Below are positions 25,236 through 36,180 of a stretch of DNA of 64,000 bases, piece by piece (position 1 is the first letter of the stretch; every line of letters begins with the position of its first letter). Below the pieces are notes generated by a model. The model had not been told where the DNA came from. It ran no database searches and was given only the letters and a program-made list of their open reading frames with translations. Source of the DNA: Rehmannia glutinosa (lineage: Eukaryota; Streptophyta; Magnoliopsida; Lamiales; Orobanchaceae); NCBI GenBank assembly GCA_016081115.2, contig CM071928.1, positions 59,217,950 through 59,281,949 on the forward strand. Direction: 5' to 3'. The translations under genes and the position numbers were made by a program.

Positions 25236-25307
25236 GTGGCTGTAGTTTAGTGGTAAGAATTCCACGTTGTGGCCGTGGAGACCTGGGCTCGAATCCCAGC
25301 AGCCACA
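25236..25307 (+). tRNA. trnH-GTG: tRNA-His (GTG anticodon)
   Basis: 72 bases that fold as a full cloverleaf. Acceptor stem GTGGCTG pairs with CAGCCAC, with discriminator A at 25307. The D arm contains TAGTTTAGTGGTAAGA. The anticodon stem is CCACG/CGTGG around loop TTGTGGC, giving anticodon GTG at 25269-25271. The T arm is CTGGG-CTCGAAT-CCCAG. The internal A box (TAGTTTAGTGG) and B box (GGGCTCGAATCCC) are present and a T run follows. There is no intron and no encoded CCA, as expected for a nuclear cytosolic gene. It decodes CAC and CAT. Confidence 0.97.
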
Positions 25308-25314
25308 AACTGTG

Positions 25315-25323
25315 TTTTTTTTT
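25315..25323 (+). terminator. Pol III terminator of the tRNA-His gene
   Basis: Nine consecutive T residues starting eight bases after the tRNA 3' end, the standard RNA polymerase III stop signal. Confidence 0.9.
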
Positions 25324-26410
25324 CTTCAGGTCTTTTCAACCTTTTATTGCCCATCTTTTTGTGGCTTTTTTCAGGTTTTTTCACTCTTGTATTGCCTATT
25401 TTGTAACGTACTGTGTACAGTGGATATAGCTTGGGGTAGGGGGAGGGCGGGGATGCAAAAATAATGAAGTTGGCTTTACACAACTTATACCAATTGTTAT
25501 CGCCACCTCAGTAAGGGTGTTTAGGGTTCGAACTATATTTTTCGATTTTTGAAATTTATCCCCCATCCAACCACTACTCCCAACTTATTAAAAAAATAAT
25601 GAACTTGGCTTTCAATTTTCTTTTTTTTTTAAGTACAACTTCCCTTTTTTTTTTTTTTTAGTACAACTTTCAATTTTCTTTTTTTTTTTGAAACCTTGAT
25701 TCTTCAATAGTAGGTCGATCGGTTCTTACATGTACAATGAAATAAAATCTTCAAGTAATCTACTGGTGTACCATTTATGAAAGAACATAAAATTGTTCCA
25801 TTTATGATTTAGTCCTTAGATGATAACAGAAATTTAAAAATAAAGTGATTACAGAAAATAACATGAAAAGAAGTGACAGCCATAGCATTTAGTTTGATTT
25901 TTTTCAAAAAGGCAAATTGTATCTTCAGACACATGACTCGAATTGACTGTCGGCAAGGGTCCAGGAACACAACCCATTTCTTTGATTTTTAACAATTTGC
26001 TCTGCCACCACATATTTTGTCCTAACTCTTTTCCATTATCCATCAAGATTAACTAAATATCAGCATTAACAAATTATGATCTATACCAAATTAATAATTA
26101 ATGAATCAATATTAGCTAGTTATATGTATCCGTAAGATTAAGAAATTTGGATTTGAGAAAATCATCTGGAGTTAATAATTTTAAAAAGTATTGTGGTGAT
26201 TGGGGATATTATGATTCATTAATGTTGCAGGTTAGTAGGATTATATTATCTAATAATTATCAATAAAACTTTTAAATAATGATAATATATACTGTCGCAT
26301 TTTCTTGATTAAAATTATTTTGCAATGAACCTCTCAAAACAATTTGGGTGACAGCTCTCATGAAAGCGGCAGACCAACTTCACTTATAGTGTTTTTCACT
26401 TAGCTGTAAT
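25324..26410. other. Intergenic DNA, T-rich tracts
   Basis: Contains a short direct duplication with GTACAACTT and poly(T) runs at 25617-25690. No gene recognised. Confidence 0.5.
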
Positions 26411-26745
26411 CCAGGCCCACCTTTGACGAACACGTGGCTTGTCTTCCGCCGTGGATCTTGCATATTGTTTTCTGTCGGTGCAAAATGCGCACAGTGGCGT
26501 TTTCAATATTCAAGCACTATTAATTATTGGGTTCATTTCATGGGCCTTGCCTTTTACCTTTCTTTTTTAATTTTTATATCTTTTTTTTTTTTTTTCTAAT
26601 TTTTAAATGCGCTTCGATTTCAAAAAAAAAAAAAAAAGACAAATGCGCTTCGCTTTGCAGTTTGCACCGACGAAAATAGTATTAAAGCGCGTGGATACAA
26701 CGTCCATCTTGCGCGTGGCGCGATGTTCGTGAAAGGTGGGTCCAG
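26411..26745. repeat. Imperfect inverted repeat (foldback), arms about 80 bp
   Basis: The left arm 26411-26490 contains GGCCCACCTTTGACGAACA, GTGGATCTTGCA and TTTTCTGTCGGTGCAAAA. The right arm 26661-26745, read in reverse complement, contains GGACCCACCTTTCACGAACA, GCAAGATGGACG and TTTTCGTCGGTGCAAA in the opposite order, so the arms can pair around a T- and A-rich loop. The arms are GC-rich in AT-rich surroundings. It could be a MITE or a hairpin RNA source. No TSD was identified. Confidence 0.55.
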
Positions 26746-29033
26746 CAGCATACGTGGATGAACCTTTGGCATATTACTGTACACTCCATGGCCTCTGCTG
26801 TCAAATAGATTTTCCTTATTTGATTTGTTTTTATTTTTAGTTAATTTGCTTTTTTTTTTTTTTTTTGCGGGAAGAATCATGCTTTCGATGATTAGACATT
26901 TTAAGTTTTAACGGATGAGCTGTAATTTTCTGGTTAATATTTTGTTGATATTATTTCTATTCATAGTTGGATAATGCTTCATGGAAAATATTCAAAATTG
27001 GGAATAATATGTATTTTTCCATCGACTATGCCATCCTTATTAGTACAGCATCAAAAAAAAAAGAAATTTTTTTTTTGCAAGATGTATACAACTTACAGTT
27101 TTCATTTTCAATCTTATTTTCATATTCCCAGCATATTCAGGGTTTAAAATATTTTAACAAAATCTTAACGGAAAATTAAAAATATGTTATATTAATCATA
27201 TATCTATATTAACTATATAATTTTGGATATAATTTTTTGAGCTCGTCGGAGTTTTGGTCTTTTCAAAAACATGTCTTTTAAGCCATTTTGAGTTGAATGT
27301 CCACTTTACCCTTTTCCATTTAAAGGACGATGCACATAACTTCGATCTGGGATTACGTGATTAGTCTACCAAGTTATGTGACTTCGATACCAAGTTATGT
27401 ATTGCATCAATCTTTTAAAAAATGGTCAAAATCTTGCGCGATCACCGGAGAATAAATGAAGGGTATGGCCAGTCGATTTTTAGTCAAAATAATTAAAAAA
27501 AAACATGTTTTTGAAAATACATGGCTATTTTTATTTTTACAAAACATAAGTGGCCAATTTGGCCTATTACCACTAGCTTTTTTAGTATCTTTTCTTTTTT
27601 TTTTTTTGAGCAATAATTTTTTAGTATTTTCTGAAGAGAAAAAGTGTAATATCATCAGTAGACCCCAAAAAAGGTCAAATTGGACAAACAACCTCTTAGC
27701 TATTTATGAATTGAGTCATTCTTCACTTCAACCCTTATTTACACATTTTTCATGTTATGTCTGGTTAATTATCATACATTAATACATATAATGATATTAT
27801 TGTAGTTAATTCAAAGAAAAACACACTGCAATAAGTATACTCGTACCATTCCCAAAGTTGCACAAAAATTAACAATGGTCTCTTGTGAGATCGTGAGGCA
27901 GTGATACTTTTGGTATAAAAAGTAATCTTTTAGTGTAAAAATGATCTTTTCAAAAAAGTATCACCGTTCGTGCGGAACGAGGATTCGATAGTCGGGAGGA
28001 CCAACGGTGTCCATTGAATTTTTGGCTATTCGTCCATAACAAAAATAGTTTTTAGGCGTGACTTTCAAAATATTTTTTAGCCATTTTGAGTTTAATTGTT
28101 CATTCTATTTTATTAAAATATTCCTCGAAAATTGCTAAAAAATATTTTTTTGAAAAATATGACTATTTTCATCTCTTGAAAACATGAATGACTAAAAATA
28201 TCTATTTACATGTAATAAAATTTAAAATATATTATATTTTTGCATCAAATACAATGTAAATATTTATCATCAAACATCTCAAAATACATAATTACAATTC
28301 AAGATATTAAAATTTAGAATGTTTCTCTTGCATATCATGAATATCATCGGAAAATAAGTTAGTATACACATTATGGTGTATTGAAATGAGGACTTTGAAG
28401 TGTGCAAGAGTATAGGCCTACAAATTCAAAAAATAAAAATCTTGATATAAATTTTTGCAAAAAAATGCCAAAATACATATTAAAAAAATGTTGTGGGGCC
28501 AAGGCCCCTCCAACTACATGTAGTTCCGTCCATATCATCATTCACGGTTTTTTCCTGCATGCCATAAGTTTTTGCAAAAAATAATTTCATGAAGGACTAA
28601 AATTTCATCAGAAGAAAAATTCAATGATGTCCCCGGCCACATGTCGTATAAGGTTGCCTTAATTATGGTGGGGATTAATTTGACACGTGTTGGAATTATT
28701 GGTGATTGAACATCACTTAGCCAATGATTAGAAGCAGCGCTAATTAGAAGATGGAAGCATCCAATGGCCAATGCTTCAAAAAAGAGATAGGGGAAAGTCC
28801 TAGTTTCCAGATTATGAGGATATAATTATCTATATTATGTTTCCACTTATTGTGTATTTTATTAAATGCAATTCTAGTTCAAAATCGATTTATTTAAATT
28901 GCAACTGGTTACTGCAAAAATTTAAAGGATTAGTAGACATAAAATTATTTCATTAAGCCACGGCAAACAATCTTGTTCTGAAGTTATTTTAAGGAAGTTG
29001 ATATGAATTTCTAATGAATAATCAAATGATAAC
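26746..29033. other. Intergenic DNA with degenerate repeats
   Basis: AGCCATTTTGAGTTGAATGT near 27282 and AGCCATTTTGAGTTTAATTGT near 28078 are related phrases, each embedded in AT-rich text, which suggests two copies of an old small repeat. Nothing here supports a protein or RNA gene. Confidence 0.45.
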
Positions 29034-29289
29034 TGATAAATTTCTAAAATAAGCTCATGAATATAGCTAGAAGAAAAGAGTTCTCATATCTCACATATTC
29101 AGCGAAGCTCACAGTACATCCATTTACACTACGATGCTAAGGAAAAAGCGAACAATCGTGTTTCTGAGGAAACACGTTAATGAAATAAGAAGTAAAACTA
29201 ACAACTATAACTTGACAAGTGACATGTCGGCATAAAGTGTGATGGTGAGTGTGGAAAGTGTGATACGTGATGAGTCGGCAATGTTAACA
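29034..29289 (-). repeat. Copia A 3' LTR
   Basis: 256 bp. On the minus strand it begins TGTTAACATTGCC and ends TTTATCA, the TG...CA form. Preceded on that strand by the polypurine tract. Confidence 0.93.
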
Positions 29290-29300
29290 TCCCCCTCCTC
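29290..29300 (-). other. Copia A polypurine tract
   Basis: GAGGAGGGGGA on the minus strand directly next to the 3' LTR. It primes plus-strand DNA synthesis. Confidence 0.85.
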
Positions 29301-31350
29301 GAAGTTGGGCGTCTATGTAAATCGATCAAGCGCAACTTGGAGGTTAGAAAAAAAAGACCAGGCCCCAGGGCCTTCGTGAAGAAGGTCGGCCGCGCAAATG
29401 AGAACCAACTTTACGAGGGGAGACAAGTGCCGGCTTTGTATTGAAGGCGAACGAGATGGCAATCAATTTCTAGGTGCTTAGTCCGTTCATGGAAGACCGG
29501 GTTAGCAACAATGTAGAGAGCGACTTGGTTATCGCAGAGAAGTGGGATAGGCTTGGAATAGAGACACGCAAGTCGGAGGCTACGTAAGTAAGCCACATGA
29601 TCTCACAAACGGTGGTGCTTAACGCCATGTATTCCGCCTCCGTGAAGACCGGAAAGCGGTAGTTTGTTTCTTGGTCTTCGAAGAAAGGAAGAACCAAGAA
29701 AGATGCAAAAACCAATGAATGCGGCGAGTAGAAGGGCGGGAGGCCCGATCCGCATCACTATATGCTTTGAGTGGAAAGTGCTTTGCTCGAAAGAATAGAA
29801 AATACCCCGGGAGGGACAACCTTTCAAATAACGGGCAAGTGGATAGCGCAGCATCCCAATGTGAAGTACATTCATTCTGATCGGCTAAGTTCTTTATTAC
29901 ACTAAAAGTGATATCGGGGCGCGTCATATTAAGGTAAAGCGATCGTCCCACAAGCTACGATATCTGTCAACATGAGCAAAGGGTGTCCCATCTCTGTGCG
30001 ATTTGAGACCGGAGGAAATGGCGTAGAAATGTAGGCTTGCAATCAAGAAGACTGAGTCGAGATAGGATGTCTAAAATATATTTCATTGATGGAGATAGGT
30101 ACCCAAAGCGCCAATTTCAAGCCCAAGGAAATATTTGGTCGGACCCAAGTCTTTGATAGTAAACATATCATCAAGGTATCTTTTAACGCAACAATATCCT
30201 CCAAACTAGATCGATCCACAAGGACATCATCCACATATATCACCAAAGCAAAAAAAGAAGCTGCGTAGATTTAGTGAATAAGCAATGATCATGCATAGAT
30301 TGAACAAAACCAAAAGCCATCAATTTCCCACAAAACTCTGTGTTCCATTGCTTAAACGCTTGCTTGAGACCATCAGACTGCGTTTCAAGTGACACACCTT
30401 ACCAGATTGTATCCCGAGATAGACCATCGAAACGATCATATAGATGTCCTCATCTAGAAAACCATGTAGGAACGTTATTTATATCCAACTGATGAAGGTC
30501 CCAACCCTCGATAGTAGCTACGACAATCAAAAACCGTCAATAACCAATTTGGCAACCGGGAAAAACTATCAATATAATCCACACAAGTTCTTGATGATAC
30601 CCGCCAGCCACAAGTCGTGCCTTATAACGGTCAATAGTACCATCCTGGATTTAATTTAACCTTGTATACCCACTTGCACCCAATAGCTTTCTTTCCAACG
30701 AGTAAATCGGAAGCACCCATGTTTCATTCTTTTCAAGAGCGACCAACTCTTGATTCATGGCATCAACCCATTGAGGATCATTCTTAGCTTGAGCATATGT
30801 GACAGGTTCTGAATTTTGGAAACATTGGCGGAAAAGCAACATATTGCGGAGAAAAAGATGGAGACACATAGAAAGGAAAAGTGGAAATAGGATAAGAGAA
30901 AGAAGAAAGCGAACTGAAGAAGAGTGCCGAGGAATGAGAGGTAGTATCCACTTTGTAGGCAAGTTGTCCTGCGCATTGTAAAGCACATAATCACGAAACC
31001 CGGAAGGTAAAGTGGAGATTCTAGGGGCTTTTCTAAGAGCTATAGGTGTAGAAATAGCGAGGGAGGAGGAGAGACAAAGGGCTCGAAGTAGGAGATGACG
31101 TGAGGCGGGGTAAGTAGAATAATCAAGGTCGAGGAAGAAAACGAGGAATGGAGTGTGATCTGGTTCACGAGGTTTGAACAAAAGGAAACTCAGATTCTAT
31201 GAAGTAGGCTTCTCTAGTGACTGTCAACTTTTTGGTGGTCAGATTATAGAGTCTGTATCCTTTCTTACCATTCTCATAACCCAAAAAAATACACTTATGA
31301 GCCCGGGGATCAAATTTACCTTTATGTGGGAGGATATTTGTGGCAAAGCT
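29301..31350 (-). pseudogene. Copia A RT and RNase H region, frameshifted
   Basis: Continuation of the gag-pol frame. After integrase, residues CIFLGYENGKKGYRLYNL (about 31300-31240) continue in a shifted frame. WVDAMNQELVALEKNETW marks the start of RT at about 30760-30700. The catalytic YVDDVL is at about 30240-30220. RNase H is seen at 29950-29410 as MTRPDITFSV, TEAEYMALSTTVCEI and ERTKHLEIDCHLVR. There are numerous single-base frame changes, in contrast to the intact upstream half. Confidence 0.85.
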
Positions 31351-33716
31351 GTACAACCAAAAGGCTTCAAAAGGGTGAGATCAGGAGATTTGCCATACAA
31401 CACCTCATAAGGTGATTTCCAGGTGAGAACTGAGCTAGGTAGCCTGTTTATTATAAAAGTAGCTGTAAGAAGGGAAAAGGGCCAAAAATCTAAAGGTAAG
31501 TTGGACTGAAAGAGTAGAGCTCTAGCCATGTCTAAGAGATGTCTATGTTTGCGTTCTACAACCCCATTTTGTTGAGGTGTATAAGCACAACTTCTTTGAT
31601 GAACAATCCCATTAGATTTAAACAAGTGAGTGCACCATTGATTGACAAATTCCCCTCCACTGTCAGATCTAAAGGTTTTAATGGAAGCATTAAACTGATT
31701 TTTGATCATAGATATAAATTGGGAAAGCAGTGAGGGGACCTGACTTTTATGCATCATGAGATATGTCCAAGTGCATCTACTGTGATCATCCACCAAGGTA
31801 AGAAAATAAGGTGTGTTTGACTTAGGAAACAAAGAACCAGTGTGATAAGGCCCCCAAACATCAAGGTGCACTAAATCAAATATAGCAGCAGCACAAGCAG
31901 TTTTCAAAGAGAAATGAATTCTGTGTTGTTTTGACACATGGCATATCTCACAATCTTTCAAATGTTTGTGTGCATTATCATTTAGAAAAGGCTTTAAAAA
32001 AGGCAAATGATTCAGAGTACTAGAGGAGGCATGGCCTAAGCGTTTATGCCACATTTCTAATTCATGAGTACAAGATAGAGAAACTGAAGAGCAATTACAA
32101 GACAAAGAACTTCCAGGGGAAATATGGAAAGAATTAACAGAATTAATGTGCAGTACATAGAGTTTTCCAATTGCCTGTCCAGTTGCTATCACCCTCTCAG
32201 TCCTCAGGTCCTGTAAAATACAGTGAGAAGGAAAGAAAACACACTTAGCATGAGAGGCATGAGTGAGTTGAGCCACAAAAAGTAAGTTATATTTGAAAGA
32301 GGGCACAAGTAATACATCTGTGAGGACAAGATTCTGTGAGATTTTAACCTCACCCACATGTGTGATAAGCTTGGATGTCCCATCCGGAAGGAAAACATTA
32401 ATGTGAGTAGAAGCAGGAGTAAGATTATGCATTAAAGAAGAATTCACACACATATGCTTACTAGCACCTGTGTCTAAAATCCAGGAGTCACTACCAATAT
32501 GCTCATATGTGCTTAAAGCAAACTGAGGATCAATGTTACCTGTGTAACCTACAAAATGTGCATAATTAGCACTAGCTCCAGCATTTCCAGTCCCCAAAGT
32601 AGCCATATACTTTGCTATTTCTGTCTGTATGATGCTAGCAATATCACCACTGCTCCCTTTGTGTGATACTGGCCTGTCCTCCCGACCACTAACATCCACA
32701 TCTGTCAAATTGGCAAGTGCCAAATTCTTTTGCTCTTTAAACTTCTTATACCAGTCAGGATAGCCATGTAGTTTGAAACATTCATGAACTTCATGTCCAC
32801 TGAAATGACAATGACTACATGTAAGCTTGGCCTTGTCCTCTTTAGATCGTCTAGGAATACCTCTTCCTCTGCCACCACTCCACATTCCAGATCCACCACT
32901 TCCTCTGCCATTTCCTGGTTTAAAAGTTTGTGTCATCATAGCTGCAATATCTAAACCTTCAGGAAAGACTTGATGCACACTTCTCTGCCTCTCAATACGC
33001 AAAATCATCGAATAGGCCTTATTAACATCAGGTAGAGGATCCATCATCAATACTTGACTCCTAGCTTGCTCAAAAGACTCATTCAGTCCCATAAGAAATT
33101 GTATGAGTTTCACATTAGCATCATTAGCACACCACTGCGTTCCAGCTCCACATGTGCAACTAGGTGATGGCACTAAATTGTTATATTCATCCCATAGTTT
33201 CTTAAGTCTAGTGAAATAAGCAATTACTGTGTTAGTGCCCTGACTGATACTTGCAATTTCTCTCTGCAATTGGTACAGTTGCGGTCCATTACACTGCCCA
33301 AACCGTTGCTCAAGTTCATCCCATAGCTCCTTCGAAGTATGTGCGTAAATAAAACCATCAACAATATCACGCGAGATAGAATTTAATAACCAACTAGTGA
33401 CCATAAAATCTATTTTCTGCCATCTCTCAAAATCCTCAGAAGTTTCAGCAGGTTTAGGAATTTTACCATTAATGAAGCCGAGCTTCGTCTTAGCTCCCAA
33501 GGCGATTAGCATCGATCGGCGCCAAGGTAAGTAGTTGTTTCCATTCGGAGGATTAGTGACCAAAATCATACCAGGATGGTCCGATCCATGCGGTGAAGTG
33601 GATCGCCATCTTTCGCCCCTTTGTTTGATTAGCCACCACCTGAAGTTCGCGATTCGCGCCAAGTTCATCTTCTTCCCAATGTTGTCCTCCATCCACGGAT
33701 TAAGATGCGTAGCCAT
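31239..33716 (-). CDS. Copia A gag-protease-integrase polyprotein, 825 codons, long intact frame
   Basis: The longest open frame of the window. Residues about 45-250 are a copia gag (DHPGMILVTNPPNGNNYLPW, then KLGFING and LWDELEQRF). A zinc knuckle CSHCHFSGHEVHECF is near residue 300. The aspartic protease site DTGASKHMC is near 415. The integrase zinc domain starts HKRLGHASSSTL with CEICHVSKQ near 560-600. The integrase core has HLDVWGPY near 620, LVDDHSRCTW near 640, FRSDSGGEF near 685 and NGVVERKHRHLLDMARALL near 720, which supplies the D, D and E residues. The frame leaves the integrase frame at about 31345, and the last 35 residues are out-of-frame read-through. The start at 33716 was chosen because it is the first ATG after the leader. 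The family makes virus-like particles and inserts cDNA into host DNA. Confidence 0.9.
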   Translation of the reverse strand: MATHLNPWMEDNIGKKMNLARIANFRWWLIKQRGERWRSTSPHGSDHPGMILVTNPPNGNNYLPWRRSMLIALGAKTKLGFINGKIPKPAETSEDFERWQKIDFMVTSWLLNSISRDIVDGFIYAHTSKELWDELEQRFGQCNGPQLYQLQREIASISQGTNTVIAYFTRLKKLWDEYNNLVPSPSCTCGAGTQWCANDANVKLIQFLMGLNESFEQARSQVLMMDPLPDVNKAYSMILRIERQRSVHQVFPEGLDIAAMMTQTFKPGNGRGSGGSGMWSGGRGRGIPRRSKEDKAKLTCSHCHFSGHEVHECFKLHGYPDWYKKFKEQKNLALANLTDVDVSGREDRPVSHKGSSGDIASIIQTEIAKYMATLGTGNAGASANYAHFVGYTGNIDPQFALSTYEHIGSDSWILDTGASKHMCVNSSLMHNLTPASTHINVFLPDGTSKLITHVGEVKISQNLVLTDVLLVPSFKYNLLFVAQLTHASHAKCVFFPSHCILQDLRTERVIATGQAIGKLYVLHINSVNSFHISPGSSLSCNCSSVSLSCTHELEMWHKRLGHASSSTLNHLPFLKPFLNDNAHKHLKDCEICHVSKQHRIHFSLKTACAAAIFDLVHLDVWGPYHTGSLFPKSNTPYFLTLVDDHSRCTWTYLMMHKSQVPSLLSQFISMIKNQFNASIKTFRSDSGGEFVNQWCTHLFKSNGIVHQRSCAYTPQQNGVVERKHRHLLDMARALLFQSNLPLDFWPFSLLTATFIINRLPSSVLTWKSPYEVLYGKSPDLTLLKPFGCTALPQISSHIKVNLIPGLISVFFWVMRMVRKDTDSII

Positions 33717-33736
33717 AAAATTCGAGGTTCTAAAGG

Positions 33737-33746
33737 CTCGATACCA
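33737..33746 (-). other. Copia A primer-binding site (initiator-Met tRNA type)
   Basis: TGGTATCGAG on the minus strand immediately follows the 5' LTR end, matching the usual TGGTATCAGAGC start of copia PBS sites with small differences. Confidence 0.8.
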
Positions 33747-34006
33747 TGATAAATTTCTAAAATAAGCTCATGAATATAGCTAGAAGAAAAGAGTTCTCAT
33801 ATCTCACATATTCAAATTTGAAGCTCACAATACATCCATTTATACTACGGTCTTAAGGAAAAAGCGAACAATCGTGTTTCTGAGGAAACACGTTAATTGA
33901 AATAAGAAGTAAAACTAACAACTATAACTTGACAAGTGACATGTCGGCATAAAGTGTGATGGTGAGTGTGGAAAGTGTGATACGTGATGAGTCGGCAATG
34001 TTAACA
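33747..34006 (-). repeat. Copia A 5' LTR
   Basis: 260 bp, near-identical to 29034-29289. Differences include AAATTT in place of GC near the ATTCA phrase, and a few substitutions around the CATCCATTTA phrase. Confidence 0.93.
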
Positions 34007-34331
34007 ATAAAAACATGATATAATAAAAAAATGGAGGTCTAGAAATATCATAAGTGTTGAGGAGTAAAAATGTAATTTGTCTTTTTACTATATAGCTTTT
34101 ATTTTCATGATTTTTGTTATTATTGGGACTATAAGAATTAATATTCAAGTCGGCCCATGGAAAGGGCCCACGAGACCTAGATCACTTTAACGAGGCGTAC
34201 AACTCATTGTCTCGGTATAAATAGTCATCTCCTTAATTAACTTTGAATAAATACCCGTTTACTATTAATCGCTCATTATCCTCTGATTTTTCTCATACAC
34301 GATCTTGACCTAAGCACGGAGGGTCTCCTGG
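34007..34331 (+). repeat. Outer LTR remnant, left part
   Basis: Contains TATAAATAG (34216-34224) and then CCTAAGCACGGAGGGTCTCCTGG, phrasing seen in the R-U5 part of plant LTRs, particularly gypsy/Tat-type. It stops where copia B begins and appears to resume at 52597. This would be the oldest layer of the nest. The left end is not defined. Confidence 0.45.
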
Positions 34332-35352
34332 GGTTGGAATTGGTCTTTGAGAAATTGGGTGTTGACCCGATTTTGACCAATTAATTAAGTGGTTTCCATT
34401 TGTGAAAAATGGAATTAAATTATTTGTAAAAATTCTACTAAGAGAGTAGATGAGAATAGCATTTAGAATTTCTCAAAACCGATTCGGGTGAATGAGAAAT
34501 TAATGCTTTAGAAGTTAGCTACTTAATCAAATAAATAGTATGAAAAATAAAAAATGTGGGGAAGGAGAGATACTCCATCCCACATAGGAAAAATGAGGCA
34601 AAGTTGCACACTTTATTTATCCCAAGTTGGACATATGGGTTTGGGCCCCTGGGGGCACCTATGTTTTTAAAGGGGAGAGGACCTACATGCTTGTGGGTTT
34701 GGTTCAAAAGACGCGCGCGCCATGCCGGCTCGGCCCGGCTCGGCCCGTGGGCTTGGGCTTATTTTTTTTGGACCAAAAACCTTTAAAATAATTAATTAAT
34801 TAGCCCGTGCGGTCGGGTCGTGCTACTGCCGAAGTTTCGAGCCAGTACGGCCCGTGCATCCGGTCGTGCGCGCTTGCCGACGTTGGAGCACCGGCGCGGA
34901 GCGGACGCCCGCGCGTGCGTCTGTCGTGCTCCCGCTGCTGGCAGTGCGTCATTCGATGCAAAGGTGTCTTTTTCGAGCCAAACGGCGTGTTCTTTCCATA
35001 CGGGGCATCTAAGGCCTATAATAGTCGATCCCTGGTGACTGAAAAACACACGAAATCAATCGGATAACATAAAATCGAGCATTGCATTTTGCATATTGCC
35101 CATTTTTTCCTTTGTAGCTTGAAAGTCGAAAAAACACTTCATGTTCATTTGTATTCGGTTTTGCAAGTCTTTGCTAAACGAGAATAGTAAGTCGTTGTAT
35201 CTTAAGGCGGCGCGAGAACCAAGTTAGCACTTATATACGGGGCGTTTTCGTCTTGCGGAGACTGATTCAAAATCAGGCATCGACTTAAACCACACACTAT
35301 ATCCATCCATTTTCTTTAAATGAAACCTTTCTTCCGCAATATTTTGCCAACA
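34332..35352 (+). repeat. Copia B 5' LTR
   Basis: 1021 bp. AT-rich parts match the 3' LTR closely, while the GC-rich parts at 34710-34760 and 34800-34950 do not align well. Its first base is G where the 3' LTR has T. Confidence 0.88.
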
Positions 35353-36180
35353 ATCGCAAGGCGAAAACTACGTTTACGCTGAAGGCGATGGCATCAAGTT
35401 CGATCTCGTTCACACCTATGGTCTTTGCTCCGCTCACGGCGAAAAGTCGCCCAAGTTTTCGGTGCCGACTTCAAACGTTGGCAACGAAGATCTTTTCTAC
35501 CAAAAACTTTGGGGTTGGCTCGTTTTCTCAAAGACGACCCCCTGCTGCCGTTGAAGATGAAGGCGACAACAATAGGAGAATCGTGGATGCTTGGCATAAC
35601 AGCGATTTTCTATGTCACAACTCGTCTTGAGCGGGCTAGACGACACTCTCTACAACGTATATAGCGCGTTCAAGGCGTCCGAGGAATTGTGGGAGTCCTT
35701 GGAGAAGAAATACAAGACGGAAGATGCGACACAAAGAAATTTGTTGTCGGCAAATTCTGGAGTACAAGATAGTTGACACCAAGACGGTGATCGGCCAAGT
35801 TCGGGAGATTCAAATCATCCTTCACGACTTAGTGTCGAAGGATGCTTTTGAATGAATCCTTTCAAGTGGCGCAATTATCGAAAAATTACCGCCATTGTGG
35901 AAGGATTTCAAAAACTACCTCAAGCACAAGCGCAAAGAGATGGGGCTTGAGGATCGATTGTTCGGCCGCATCGAAGAAGACAAGCGAAATCGAGATGTTA
36001 AAACCAAAATCTGGAATGGAGGCTAAGGCCAATCTTCTTGAGTCGAGCACTAGCAAGAAACGTATGCACTCCGGGAAGGAGAAAGGCAAGGCCAAAAGTT
36101 CAAGGAGAATTGCTACAATTGTGGCAAACCGAACCACATAACGAAGGATTGCCGACACCGAAGAAGGGTAATCAAGGTGG
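35353..36180 (+). pseudogene. Copia B gag, frameshifted
   Basis: Starts near the ATG at 35388. Reading across frames gives ADFKRW, LARFLKDD, YNVYSAFKASEELWESLEKKYKTED, then FQVA..IEKLPPLWKDFKNYLKHKRKEM and a zinc knuckle CYNCGKPNHITKDCR at about 36110-36150. These are UBN2-type gag features. At least five frame changes and an early stop after CHNSS. Confidence 0.85.

Larger units (their letters stand above)
29034..34006 (-). mobile_element. Copia A: complete Ty1/copia retrotransposon, 4.97 kb
   Basis: The two LTRs (29034-29289 and 33747-34006) differ at only a few sites and one short indel, roughly 97 percent identical by eye. The primer-binding site and polypurine tract are in place. The order on the minus strand is 5' LTR (33747-34006), PBS, gag-PR-IN open frame, RT-RNase H remains, PPT, 3' LTR (29034-29289). 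Flanks ATAAC (29029-29033) and ATAAA (34007-34011) are a 4-of-5 target duplication. The gag-PR-IN half is open but the RT-RNase H half is broken, so the element cannot move on its own. Confidence 0.93.

Noticed and set aside
34792..35067. GC-rich open frames of 70-86 codons on both strands in the copia B LTR
   Set aside because: They lie in the GC-rich LTR segment, where stops are rare on every frame, and they are not kept in the other LTR at 40415-40692.
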